Shown here: positions 53,640-64,000 of the stretch, piece by piece
Position numbering within the stretch: position 1 is the stretch's first letter
Layout: every line of letters begins with the position of its first letter
DNA from: Antilocapra americana
Lineage: Eukaryota > Chordata > Mammalia > Artiodactyla > Antilocapridae
Assembly: GCA_007570785.1 (NCBI GenBank)
Contig: ML660774.1
Coordinates: forward strand, 16,010,888-16,074,887
Direction: 5' to 3'
Length of the DNA: 64,000 bases
Made by a program: the position numbers and the translations under genes
The notes under the pieces: model-generated
What the model was told of the DNA's origin: nothing
Databases searched by the model: none
The model's input: only the letters and a program-made list of their open reading frames with translations

Positions 53640-54290
53640 TGATAAAAGAAAAAGTAATGATAATACCAAATGCTGGTGAGGATGAGAAGAAATTGGATTT
53701 CTCATATAATGTTAATGTGGATGTAAAATGGTACACTTCAGAAATCAGTTTGGCTGTTTCCTTAAAAACTAAATATACCACTTATCATTTAACCCAGCAA
53801 TCACTCGCTGGGCATTTATTCAAGAGACATGAATATGTATGTCCATGTACATGTATGTTGATAGCAGCTTTTTCTTTATGGCTAAAAGCTGGAAACAACC
53901 AAAATGTCCTTTAAAAGGTTAAACTGTGGTACAACTATGCTATGAAATATTACCAAGTATGAACTATTGATGCATGTAACAACTTGAATGGATTTCAAGG
54001 ACATTGTGCTGAGTAAAAAAAAAAATCCAGTTTCAAAAGGTCATATACTGTATGATTTGATTTATATAGCATTTTCAACATGAAAAATGTATAAAGATGG
54101 AGAACAAATTAGTGGTTGCCAAGTATTAGGGATGGAGTAGGGGAGGCAAAGGATGTGCGTAAAGGGGACCTTAGTGGTGATGCAATAATTCTGCATCTTG
54201 ATTGTCAAGGTGATTACAGGAATGTACTTTTGGGATAAAAAGTGGTATAGAACTCACTCAGCATATTGTAGCAATGTCAGTTTCCTATTT
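53640..54290 (+). mobile_element. Ancient L1 (L1M-type) 3' end
   Basis: The order aatgctggtgaggatgagaa, acccagcaatcactcgctgg, gctggaaacaaccaaaatgt, ggacattgtgctgagtaaaa, catatactgtatgatttgat and gtggttgccaagtattaggg matches the end of L1 ORF2 and the 3' UTR of old L1 families. It is much more diverged than the bovine-type L1 copies here. The 91-codon frame 53639-53914 is an ORF2 remnant. Confidence 0.75.
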
Positions 54291-54319
54291 TGTTATGGCA
54301 CTGTGATGGAAAGTTGTCG

Positions 54320-54470
54320 CAAAGTATCTCATTGAACCTTGACAACATCCCTATAAAACTGGTTCTATGACCCCAGGAAAGCAAGACTCAGACAGGTTAC
54401 CTTACCCAAGGCAAACGGGCTGAGATTCAGATCTAGGCAATCTGACCCTCAAACATTTGTTTTTAATCTT
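54320..54470 (-). mobile_element. MIR SINE fragment
   Basis: Antisense MIR: tctcattgaaccttgacaac, ggttaccttacccaaggcaa, gggctgagattcagatctag, gcaatctgaccctcaaa. Confidence 0.6.
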
Positions 54471-55325
54471 GATGCTCAGCAATCCATGTCCTATGTTGGA
54501 AAGCAGATAGGCAGAAAAAAACGTAAGCTTTTCATAGGATCACGATTACAGGGATGCAAGTAGAGGAACTGTCTATAACTCATCACTTTAACCATTCAGC
54601 TCACAGCTACCATTTTGAGTGCTTACAGTCTAAGAATTTTCCTGAAACACTTTATATGTGTTTTTACTCCTAAAACTGGCTTTTCCCATTGTCTAGTCCT
54701 ACCTTACCAACTCTGAAACATTGCCTCTGACCTTGGAGTGGATGCTGTGTCCAGTGATGCTCAGTTACTTAGGATTTAGCACATTACAGAGTTTTCCTGC
54801 TTGGATCACTCCTGGGTTTCTGCAAACCCATTCCCTTTACTGAGGACAATCCACTCCAGTCTTTAGTCCCAGGAATTCTGATCACTTTACTGGTCAACAC
54901 CCAGCCCTCATTGGTGGTGGGTGAGAAATATGATTAGACAGCCTGCACTGGCCTATGCAGGAGTGCACAATAGTATATTTTTAACCCTGCACTAAGCATT
55001 CTGAACTATATATATGATGAATTTGTGCATCCTCTCGCATCAGCTGTAGAGTGGAATCCAGTGAAAACCTGCCCTAGGTCACCACCAGGTGTGGCAGCAG
55101 CCAGACATCAGAGACACAAAAATGATCTTGTGTGCCAAGGTCAGAACTAATCAGGTGCCAAGTGGAATGACAGAGCCTACGGGGAGAACCAGGATTCGAG
55201 TCTTGAGTTCAAGTCATGGCAGATTAAATTTTATCTTGGCAGACAGTGTCATTATGTGACAACTCAGAGCCAGAAGTTTAGTGAAGTGGGAGTCCAGGCA
55301 ACAGCTCTGACCAGGGAATATAATA
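54471..55325. other. Low-copy non-coding DNA
   Basis: No named repeat or exon. Confidence 0.4.
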
Positions 55326-55329
55326 ACCT

Positions 55330-55616
55330 TAGTTTTTTTTTAATTGAAGTATAATTGATTGTAATATTATATTAGTTTCAGATATTGAACTATTGTGCAA
55401 CATAGTAGTTCAATATTTTTAGATTATGCTCCACACAAAGTGGTTATAAAATATTGACTATATTTCCTGTGCCGTACATTACATCTTTGTAGCCTATTTA
55501 TGTGATACCTACTAGTTTGTGCCTCTTAAACCCATTTACTTATTTTCCCCTGCCATACCCCTTTCCCCACAGTAACCATTAGTTTGCTCTATCTGTGAGT
55601 CTATTTCTGTTTAATT
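55330..55616 (-). mobile_element. L1 3' UTR fragment, older family
   Basis: A T-run is followed by aattgaagtataattgattg, attagtttcagatattgaac, tttcctgtgccgtacattac and ctctatctgtgagtctattt. This is the complement of an old L1 3' UTR. Confidence 0.7.
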
Positions 55617-57454
55617 AAAAGAAAGAACATGAAATCACTCTGTGCACTTGAGATGGAAAACTCCTGGACAGGGACTTTGGCACCATTTTGTCCCTGATGT
55701 GAATGTCAGGATCATGCCACAATGTGTAATTATGGATTCCTGAAGGTCTCCAATAATGATCGGCAAACACTTTGTAAGTTAAAGCCATGGGTGGAATACT
55801 ACCTCGGAAGCAGCCAATATTATGATTTCTACAGGGTATTTCAGACTCTGGTTCTTGAAACAGCATGCCTGAGTCTCATTTCCACAGGAAATTCTCTCCA
55901 CACTGCTCACACACTCCTTGAAAACTGAGAGCACAGAGACGGTGTGACAAACCGATCCAGTCGCTTGGGCATCTTCAGATCCAAAGTTCATGGAAATGTC
56001 TCACTTACTGGGACTAGGAGGGGCCATGCAGGGAACAGCATATCTGCCCCAATCCTCTGGACAGAATCCGGTTATTTCCCACAGCCTCCTGGCCCAGACA
56101 CAAGGCCTTTAGAACAGAGTCAGGAATGCTTCCTGGAGTTTAATGCAGCCCGGAGGTCATGCGTGCGACATTGCACAATGATTAATGACAGGGAACGCTT
56201 GGTCAGGGTTATATTTAATTTATACTTAGGCATTGGCAATTTCTTGTAGACGATCATTTCTCCAGGACATCTCCTCGTTGGCCCTGAACCATGTGGCTGT
56301 TACTGTTAGATGTGTCCTTGGGATCCCAGACTTTCATGAATACTTGATGGAAGGCACATAGCACTGCCTGTGTCCCCATCTGTCACCTCTCCCCTATTGT
56401 CCCTATGTTCATTTCTATTGTATTTCCTAAAATGGTGCCACTTTCCCCTATTTATAGAGCAGTTCAGCTAATTGAATAGTGTCAAAAAAGAGAACAAGGC
56501 AGGAAATGAGTATTCGCCTGTTCTGCCTTAATTGTGATACCAAGTCCATGAATGAAATGTACTCAATGAGTCTGTTACTTTATTTTTCATAGCCATATTT
56601 AATCTCATTCCTTGACAATTTTAGACTCAGCTCAGAATGTAGATAATAATGCCAATTCCTAAGGTTTAAAAATAAATTTTGATATGAAATCTGAATCTCT
56701 GGACTTGCTTTCTAGAAGAAATAAGGTTGCTAGTAATTTCCTAAGGGAACTGAAAATTTTCTAAAGTTACTTACTAAGTTTGATTTATTTACTTAAGTAA
56801 AGAAGCAGCAAACAAACAAAAATTGATCATGAGGGTAAATCACTCTAACGTGATCATATTGCTTTCAAGGCAGAAATCTTGGGATCTCTATGAAAATATC
56901 TGGTTAATACATGAAATTGTTTTATCAGCCTTCATCACCACAATGCTATTATTCTCATTTGAGAAGTCACGTTTAACACTTATTCATGTGGCTTGGCCCT
57001 GGTTTATCGTGTTCCCAAGAGAATCAGACCCCTTTCTGTATCTGTGTGGGTTGATTAGATACGTGATCTAGTCCTTCCTCTCAATACTGTGTCTGGACAA
57101 TGTTCTCAAGAATTTAGTCCCAATACATCCTCTCTTTTATCTATAAAGCTGATGCCATCACTTTATTCTCTTAACATAATGAGGATAATTTAGTGTTAAA
57201 CTCTCACTAATTCAACTGTTTTCTTGTCAACTGACCTTGGAGTTGAGGGGATAAATCAATATCAAGAAATATAAGTCGATTGTAATTTCTCAAAAGTTAA
57301 GCTTAATCCAAAGCCCTCTGACATGTGTACCATATCCTGCAGAAAGTAAGACCAACTGTGTAGAATTAGTGTTTTAAAATAGTTGCTATTTTATACTTGA
57401 AAGAGTCAATTGTCCAAATAATTTGCAGCCGAAGTTTAACTAAGAAATAAGATC
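55617..57454. other. Low-copy non-coding DNA
   Basis: About 1.8 kb with no repeat recognised. The stretch 55940-56230 keeps several CpGs and a C/EBP-like palindrome, attgcacaat, at 56170-56179 overlapping gattaatga. A 101-codon frame (55944-56249) has no domain. Confidence 0.4.
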
Positions 57455-57776
57455 CATTATCATTATTTTCTTTTTAATTTTATTTATTTATTTTTGGCTG
57501 TGCTGGGTCTTCATTGCTACAAGAGCTTCCTCTAGTTGTGGTGCACGGCAGTGCCTTCTCTTGTTATGAAGCATGGGCTTCAGTAATTGTGATACTTGGG
57601 CTCAGTAGTTGTAGCTTCCAGGCTCTAGAGCACAAGCTCAATAGTTGTGGTACATGGGCTTAGTTATTCTGCAACATGTGGGATCTTCTTGGACCAGGAA
57701 TTGAACCTGTGTCTCCTGCACCAGCAGGTAGATTCTTTACCACTGAGCCGCTAGGGAAGCCCTCATTATCATTATT
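57455..57776 (-). mobile_element. CHR SINE with 13-bp target duplication
   Basis: The 13-mer cattatcattatt flanks the element (57455-57467 and 57764-57776). The body shows the full antisense order: tttttggctgtgctgggtct, ctctagttgtggtgcacggc, gcatgggcttcagtaattgt, ctcagtagttgtagcttcca, aattgaacctgtgtctcctg, and a complement head ggcttccctagcggctcagt. Confidence 0.93.
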
Positions 57777-57999
57777 GAAGCTGAAATTTCTGGTTTAATT
57801 TCAATTAACGTTACTTTAGAATACCTAGTGCTATGAAAAGATAGACTTTGCCTAATTTAGGAAAGTGGAATGAATCTTGATTGCACTCAGAAACCATCAG
57901 AACTGGGCAGGAGATTTACGGACACATGAATGAGAGGAAGAATGACAGGATAGTTGGAAAACAAAGGACTGTCTTTGTTTGTGATTGTTTTTATTTGTG
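57777..57999. other. Low-copy non-coding DNA
   Basis: Nothing is recognised. Confidence 0.35.
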
Positions 58000-58150
58000 G
58001 CCTTGTAAAACATATTTGGGTAATTTAATTAACCTCTCTGAGCCTCATTTTTTCAGCTGTAAGGTGAAAAAAATAATAGAACCTAACATTGATTTATTGT
58101 GAGATTTACATAGGAAGATGCTTGTGCTGGACACGTGATAAGAACTCAAA
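58000..58150 (+). mobile_element. MIR SINE
   Basis: Sense MIR: tgggtaatttaattaacctc, tctgagcctcattttttcag, ctgtaaggtgaaaaaaataa, gtgagatttacataggaaga, tgataagaactc. Confidence 0.7.
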
Positions 58151-59185
58151 ACTATCAGCCATTAATTTTTTAAAAATGAAGAATGAGTACAGCCTCTGAA
58201 GAGAGTCCCTCCCTCCATTCCAAAGTGTCATGTACCACTTAACTCAAGTCGTACCATTTCACCTGAAGTTGAGGGACACAGGCTTTTATTCTAGAACTTC
58301 TCCAAAGCCCCATAACACTGAAGTCCAAGTCGATATAAATAAAGTAATAGTTTGAAAAAAATTTCCTAAAGATTTTGGCCCTACTGAAATGATTCAGAGT
58401 GAGCTTTCTAGTGGGTCCTGGTAAAGAAAAACAAACATAAGTTAAGCAGTGATCCCTTGCATTTCAAAGCTGACTTGGTACTTCATTCTAAGGTATACTT
58501 TTTAAAAGTTAAAAACTTTTAAAAGTTTATTTCAATTTCTACATGTAATCTGGTTTTTCTCTTCTGCTCAACTCCACTTTTGAACTGACGGTCTGTCTTA
58601 GAATTAATATAGATGTAAAATCAAGTACAGGATGGACATATTACTTCTAAACTTCTTTGCAATTTTTATAATTTCTTTACAAGTACCAATTTCTTTTATA
58701 ACAGTTCATGGATTATTAGTGTTTCCCAGGATATCTGTAGTGATACAGAGTTGATTCTTATGGAAATGCTCGATTGATTATACTCTGGGTCCATCTCTGC
58801 TCTTGTTCTCAGTCATCCGTGGAAGTCTCACAGATGAGCCACGTCAGTGCTTCTCTGAATCAAAGGAGTTACATTGGAGGAAACTTCCTGGCAACCCCTG
58901 GAATGGTCCTCGGTCAACTCAAGTGATGACCTATTGTGACCCCACTCATGCCAACACCTGCCAGGAAACAGCCCACACTTACTCATTTCTCTGGACTCTG
59001 CTTCTGCTCCTCCCTTAATGCTGGAGCCCAAGAGGAGTGAGAATGATTTTCTATAAACACCAGCATGCAAGGAAAGAACAAGCTTCCTCTGACTTAAAAT
59101 ATTTACCATTCCCTTTTCTGGAATTAGGAACTTTTGGGTTTAGATGATGATGATAATAAGTATAAATAAGAAATATGTTATCAGT
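58151..59185. other. AT-rich low-copy DNA
   Basis: No gene. A perfect 16-bp palindrome, aaacttttaaaagttt, lies at 58513-58528. Confidence 0.4.
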
Positions 59186-59392
59186 AGAAAGTGTCGGTCA
59201 CTCAGTCGTGTCCTATTCTTTGTAATCCCATGGACTGTAGCCCACCAGGCTCCTCTGTCCATGAATTCCCCAGGCAAGAATACTGGAGTGGGTAGTCATT
59301 CCCTTCTCCAGGTAATCTTCCTGACCCAGGGATCGAACCCAAGTCTCCTGTATTGCAGGCAAATTTTTTACCTTCTGAGCTACCAGGGAAAT
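59186..59392 (-). mobile_element. Bov-tA SINE
   Basis: The complement shows gatttccctggtagctcaga, the B-box region gggttcgatccctggg, body and acacgactgagtgaccgaca tail. The flanks ttatcagta and ttatcaata suggest a short, slightly decayed duplication. Confidence 0.9.
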
Positions 59393-60208
59393 CCATTATC
59401 AATATAAACATATTGATAAATATTAGATACATAGATTCTATAAAATATATCTCTATATATATAACAATAATAGACTTCTGCTAATATTATAGTAGTCACA
59501 TATAATCATTTTTGTAATACCACCATCAGCAAATTCTATACCAGAATCCAGACTGTACATTGACAAATGCCATGTTAGAGTTACAGAATGTTGGATTGAC
59601 TCCTGTTGCTCTATATACATCTTCTATCATTTATCAATTAAGTGAGAGTCTGACTTAGATTTTTATTAATTTGAATTCATTCAATTTTGAAAGTGGAAGA
59701 AGGCTCAGAAAATTGCACATTCTATCCCTTTTTCATGTTAGCTGTTTCCTCTGGAGATGTGATTCATGAACACCTCCCATCACTTTTGGAATTCATTTCT
59801 ATTTCCTATGTGTCCTCATTCTTCAGAAAAATGCATTGCTTACGATGAGTCTACTCTATTTATTCTAAAATTGCCTAGTTCCAGTGTCAAGGGGTAGAGA
59901 TTAGTTGTATAAGTATATATAACGAATAATTAGAAATAAGGTATGATAAGGGAAAGCACAAATGGACCAACCACCACCAGCAGCAAACTTGTTTACAACG
60001 CTTTTTCTAAAGAAAAGTAAGAAAGGAGGTAGGAAAACCATCATTCATGAAAGGAACCCTGGAGAACGTTTTAGGAGAGTACTGGGAATCAAGAATCATT
60101 GTAAAGATCTGCCAGCTAAACAAGACCCTCACATGGCCTTCCTTATGAGGCCAATAGGAGGTATTTCCCCAGGCATCAATATTCTGCTCCACCTCATGGC
60201 TCTCTAGG
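59393..60208. other. AT-rich low-copy DNA
   Basis: No gene or repeat is recognised. Confidence 0.4.
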
Positions 60209-60209
60209 T

Positions 60210-60372
60210 CAGGCTTCCCAGACTTTAAGGTGAGATGAATCACTTGGAGGATCTTGATGAAGTGCAGAATCTACTTCAGTAGGTCTGCGATGGGGTTGAG
60301 ATTTTGCACTTCCAGCAAACTTCTAGGTGGTTCTGACGCGACTGATCCAGAACAAACTCTAAGCCGTGGGTT
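60210..60372 (+). mobile_element. MER5-type (hAT-Charlie) fragment
   Basis: The order gcttcccagactttaaggtg, agatgaatcacttggaggat, acttcagtaggtctgcgatg, gggttgagattttgcacttc, ctaggtggttctgacgcgac follows the short MER5 DNA transposon. The ends are decayed. Confidence 0.6.
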
Positions 60373-60519
60373 GGGTCTAGATGACCAGCATGGGGTGGGT
60401 TGGGACGGAGATTCCTCTGGATCCTCATTTCATAGTTGCTTTCCTATAGTTAAGTCCATGACAACTCTCACCCCTCTGTTTTCTTCTTTAGAAATTGTTC
60501 TATGTTATCTCCCATATAG

Positions 60520-60680
60520 GGACTGTCTTGGCTCTACATTATAATTTCTTGGAAAGCTTTTAAAAATTTTGATTCCCATATTATATACATCATTAAAACC
60601 AAATCAGAATCTCTGGGAGATGTAATCAGAATGTTTAAAGATACTCGAGTGATTCAGACGCAGCTGAGAACCACTCACTA
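60520..60680 (+). mobile_element. Second MER5-type fragment
   Basis: tcttggaaagcttttaaaaa, ccaaatcagaatctctggga, gatgtaatcagaatgtttaa, then gattcagacgcagctgagaa with the terminal gagaaccact. It is in the same orientation as the copy 150 bases upstream. Confidence 0.6.
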
Positions 60681-61704
60681 AGAGGATGTGAAAGTCAGGA
60701 AGAACCTCATAAATTTGGTTCCAAACTATGCTGCCAACATGTTTAAGTCTGGGCATTTTCTTTGCCATAAATATTAACCTAAAAGTTGGCTGGAAGTAAT
60801 TCTCTCAGAAGCCTTTTTGCAAATAGAAGCTATCTTCTTTGGAAACTGAGAGGTTGAACACCAGTGGAGGAAAAGCTATAGGGGAGTTAGAAGATTACAT
60901 TTCTCGTTTATTTCTCTGAGTTGGAATTATATCATAAGTTCATTCAGGACTTATGATATCATAAGTTCATTCAGGACTTACTTTTCACTTCTGTATCTTA
61001 CAGACCTATTCATTGAACCATTTTGGAAGAAATAAATATTTTTTTTCTTCAAGAAAATACAAGCACCTTAAGAGAAAAATCCAACTAATTATCCAGGTAA
61101 TTAAATAATCACAGCCCTCTACCGGTACCCAGGGAGCTGATAGCACCATGAGACAGGGATTTCAAGTAGAAGAACCATTAAAAAGAGAAAACCCTTTTTT
61201 CTCTGAGGTTTAAGCAAACTAAAACAACTGACACCATACAATTTTAAAACCAAAATTGAGATGAGAAAGAGTTTAAAGAAATATAAAACATGATATTCAT
61301 CACAGTTTTACAATTTTCCATCTATCTTTTCAAGTATCGAATGATTCCCCAATTATTATGACTTGCAAGAAAAAAGAAGTCAGTCCTTATGTAATACATG
61401 TTTCAAAGGCCTTTAGTTTGTTTAAAACTTTTTATTCCTAGGACCCCCCGATTTTTCCTTTCACAATGTCCTCCTGGTACAGGTGGCTAGTGCATCTGAA
61501 AAGAAACTTAACAGGAAGGAAAACAAGACATTGGTTGGGAAACAACCACACCCAGGCTGCTGAAAACAGCCTCATCTCTCAGGAAACTAAAGGAGAGCTC
61601 ACAGTTCTGAGTCAATGTATTGTTCAGCCCACTGGGCATCTTAAGCAATGATATTCACTAGATACCTGAAAACTATGTTTTCAGAAATGCCTCAGAGCAA
61701 ACTC
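60681..61704. other. AT-rich low-copy DNA
   Basis: No gene. It contains a duplicated palindromic unit at 60931-60980. Confidence 0.4.
60931..60980. repeat. Tandem duplication of a palindromic 27-mer
   Basis: The unit starting at 60931 (atcataagt, a 9-base spacer, acttatgat) recurs at 60958, nearly two copies. Each unit has 9-base perfect inverted arms. Confidence 0.85.
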
Positions 61705-61912
61705 ATTCATTCATCCATGCATTCAGTAAGTAAGTATTTATTGAGGCCCTTTATGTTCTAGGCACTAGTGTTAGGTGCAAAATACAGAAGTCACGGCACT
61801 CATCCTCAGGAATCTAGAAGCCACTGGGGGAAGCCAACCTATGGGAAACAAGAGACATATAAAGATGACAATGACATATAGAAATGAAGAACTTAGGCAC
61901 AGAAGTCCGACA
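61705..61912 (-). mobile_element. L2 LINE 3' end
   Basis: It begins tcattcattcatccatgcat, then gtatttattgaggcccttta, tgttctaggcactagtgtta and gactcacggcactcat-like text. This is the antisense of the L2 3' terminus, including the attcatt tail repeats. Confidence 0.65.
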
Positions 61913-61946
61913 GGTGGATATTTGTGTGTGGGGGGGTGGGGAGTGG

Positions 61947-62137
61947 TTCCAGTTTTATTGAGAAATAATTGACATTCATCACTGTATACGTTTAAGGCAT
62001 TCAGCATGATTTACACATATTGTGAAATGATGACCGCAATAGGTTCAACTAACATCCATCTTTTCAAGTATATACAATGAAAAGGAAAAAAGATGAAAAC
62101 ATTTCTCCTGATAAGAATTCTTAGGATTTACTCTCTT
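61947..62137 (-). mobile_element. L1 3' UTR fragment, older family
   Basis: ccagttttattgagaaataa, ttgacattcatcactgtata, cacatattgtgaaatgatga, acatccatcttttcaag and ggatttactctctta are the complement of an old L1 3' UTR. A Bov-tA ends the recognisable part. Confidence 0.6.
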
Positions 62138-62379
62138 AACTTTCCTGTTTGTTCTTGTTGTTCACTTGCTAAGTTTTCTGTCCAACTCTTTTGCGACCCC
62201 GTGGACTGTAGCCCACCAGACTCCTCTGTCCACGTGATTTCCCAGGCAAGAATACTGGAGTGGGTTGCCATTTTCTTCACCAGGTGATCTTCCTGACCCA
62301 GAGATTGAACTCGAGTCTCCTGCATTGCAGGCGAATTGTTTACCACTGAGCTGCCAGGGAAGCCCAACTTTCCTGTTTG
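62138..62379 (-). mobile_element. Bov-tA SINE with 14-bp target duplication
   Basis: aactttcctgtttg flanks the SINE (62138-62151 and 62366-62379). The complement shows gggcttccctggcagctcag, tcgagttcaatctctgg, body and the tail aacttagcaagtgaac followed by aacaagaac. A preserved 14-mer suggests a young insertion. Confidence 0.94.
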
Positions 62380-62385
62380 AAATTG

Positions 62386-62581
62386 GAAGTGAAAGTAGCT
62401 CAGTCGTGTCCAACTCTTTGCTGTGACCCCAGGGACTATACAGTTCATGGAATTCTCCAGGCCAGAATACTGGAGTGGGTAGCCTTTCCCTTCTCCAGGG
62501 GATCTTCCCAACCCAGGGATCAAACCCAGGTTTCCCCCATTGCAGGCAGATTCTTTATCAGCTGATGCACAAGGGAAGCCC
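62386..62581 (-). mobile_element. Second Bov-tA SINE, same orientation
   Basis: The complement reads gggcttcccttgtgcatcag, ggtttgatccctgggttggg, a body with a short deletion in the second half, and cacgactgagctactttcac. Only a few bases separate it from the previous SINE's duplication. Confidence 0.9.
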
Positions 62582-62591
62582 ACTTTATTGT

Positions 62592-62735
62592 TTAAAGATG
62601 GATATTTGAATTCCAGCCCTACCACTTTCTTAGCTGCATGATCTTAAATTATTTTCATCCTCAGTTTCCACATCTGTCAAATCTAGATGAGAGTGGTGCT
62701 TATGTTAGAGAGTTATATAGTTATGGAAGGTATGA
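62592..62735 (+). mobile_element. MIR SINE
   Basis: Sense MIR: ttgaattccagccctaccac, tttcttagctgcatgatctt, cctcagtttccacatctgtc, aaatctagatgagagtggtg. Confidence 0.65.
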
Positions 62736-64000
62736 AATCTTCCACATAAACCTTTTAGCCAGTACTAGGAATACACTAAGCAAGCCAGCCTGTGCACAGC
62801 TCAGCGGTAACACAGAGAAAGGGCAGAGACTGATGTGACTGAGGGGACAGAGGCTTTTTTTTTTTAATGAATACAAATAAACTGGCTTGAAGCCAGCTAG
62901 CCAAGAACTCGGGGCGGGGGGGATGGAGGATGGGCGGTGGCAGGGAGAATGTCTGGAGTATCTCTGCAGCCATAGAACATGCAACTTAGGAAAGACGGAG
63001 ATACCTAATTCACTGTGGGGCTGAAATCATCAGAGAAAAAAAGATTAGGTTTTTCCTCTGTCCTTCTAAGTATTTAAATCCTGAGAGCATACACTTCTTA
63101 CATACACATATTCAGTTAGAAAATAGATATCATAATAAGGGTCTTATCACAGTGTTGTTACTGTTATGTAAGAGAATGTATGTGAAATTCTAAACATAGA
63201 GCTAAGATAGTGTCAGGACTGGAATTCAAAGCATTTCAGGAAATAAATGATTGCATTAATTATGCAAGAGAAGAAGAGACATACTCTCTCCAAGAAATAC
63301 ACCAGGCAATCCCCATGATTTCTATGAGAAGTTTTCCAGAGCCACCCAGCTGACCTCTGCTTTTCCCTACCCCCAACTCCCCATCCCACCTCAATGTGAG
63401 TTTAAAAAGTCATAGTCTTCCCACCCTGGGGACCCAGCCAAGGCTGATGAAGGGAAGCCCTGAGAATATTAGAAAGTTGAGTAAAAATGATTGAGTCAAT
63501 GAAATTCCACAGAGTGGTCAAAAGTTAGAAAGGGCTTAGGATTCCAGAACCCACTCCCCTGGAGGGAAATAGAAAGCATGAAAGGAATGAGTGGCATCTC
63601 TACTTGCCCCAGGAGTCTAAGTCAAAGATCAGAAAATTTAAAAAATACACTTGCCTGATGGGCAAACACTAGCCAGAACGACAATGAGCTAGGATGGAGG
63701 GGAACTCAAATCAAAGAGCATGCAACATTAAACACGAAGCTTCAAAGCTAGTGCTGTCCTGGGGCTTAAGCTGAGCTTGAAATCACAGCAGTGACAGCTC
63801 CCTACATGTGGCACCGTCATTTCTGCCTGCCTGTCAGAACATCTGTGGGGAATCTACTGATGAATGAGTCTTAGGAGGACCAGAGAGCCTAGGATACTTA
63901 AGTTGGAGCAAATAAAACAAAACAACAGAAATTTGCTTCCTGCCCCAGCGTTGGGGCATCCAGTGACCTGTGGCAATAATGGCATATCTTAACCAGTCTA
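62736..64000. other. Low-copy non-coding DNA
   Basis: Nothing is recognised beyond a T-run at about 62853-62865 and a G-rich patch (cggggcggggggg) near 62911. The window ends inside this stretch. Confidence 0.4.

Noticed and set aside
62128..62625. 165-codon minus-strand frame
   Set aside because: It is formed by reading through two adjacent Bov-tA SINEs. The typical SINE translation (SSIPGLGRSPGEG-like) appears in many other places.
1..64000. tRNA genes
   Set aside because: A- and B-box-like sequences occur only as heads of Bov-tA and CHR SINEs. None folds as a complete tRNA with a plausible anticodon arm and acceptor stem by eye.
1..64000. CRISPR array, bacterial operon or phage-like system
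   Set aside because: The repeats are dispersed, not regularly spaced. The sequence is clearly mammalian nuclear DNA with SINEs and LINEs.

Overview
This window is non-coding nuclear DNA of a ruminant, most likely a bovid. The evidence is its repeats: many Bov-tA SINEs (tRNA-like head, body ending in a gactgag-type tail), several BovB (RTE) LINE 3' ends with actgaactgaa tails, bovine-type L1 3' ends, and CHR SINEs of the cetruminant lineage. The sequence is AT-rich with strong CpG depletion. I found no host protein-coding gene, exon chain or RNA gene that I can support. Every long reading frame with a recognisable product lies inside a LINE (L1 ORF2 C-terminus or BovB reverse transcriptase), and the rest look like chance frames. 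The window reads as an intergenic stretch or part of a large intron.

Layout. 0-6 kb: old L1 and MIR pieces, an ancient hAT DNA transposon (2067-3411) with its 8-bp target duplication still visible, an LTR-like block inside a MIR, and a Bov-tA SINE bounded by an unusually long 40-bp duplication. 6-15 kb: L1 3' ends, one of them (10619-11487) with a perfect 20-bp target duplication, a solo retroviral LTR with a 4-bp duplication (13396-13796), and a composite L1-mediated insertion (14488-15275). 15-25.5 kb: mostly low-copy DNA with scattered MIR and Bov-tA, plus a BovB nested in a CHR SINE. 25.5-30 kb: a diverged pair of unclassified ~110-bp sequences flanks a three-layer nest (MER5-type element, MLT1-type LTR, two-headed Bov-tA). 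31-37 kb: two long 5'-truncated BovB copies. 38 kb: two adjacent G-quadruplex motifs. 41.6-42 kb: the most CpG-rich segment. 42.5-47.6 kb: a stack in which one old L2 LINE took five later insertions, including an L1 with a 5' inversion. 49-55 kb: a short hairpin, another L1, an L2 with two SINEs and a strong G4 motif, and an ancient L1. 55-64 kb: low-copy DNA with CHR, Bov-tA, MER5, L2 and L1 fragments.

How it fits together: the mobile elements do not cooperate as a system. They record layers of activity: L2, MIR and hAT/MER5 first, then MaLR and older L1, then CHR, BovB and Bov-tA (which share 3' ends, so BovB machinery probably mobilised the SINE), and last the young L1 copies. Family names are from recognition of sequence pattern, not from a database search. 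Boundaries are exact where a target duplication is quoted and approximate (tens of bases) elsewhere.
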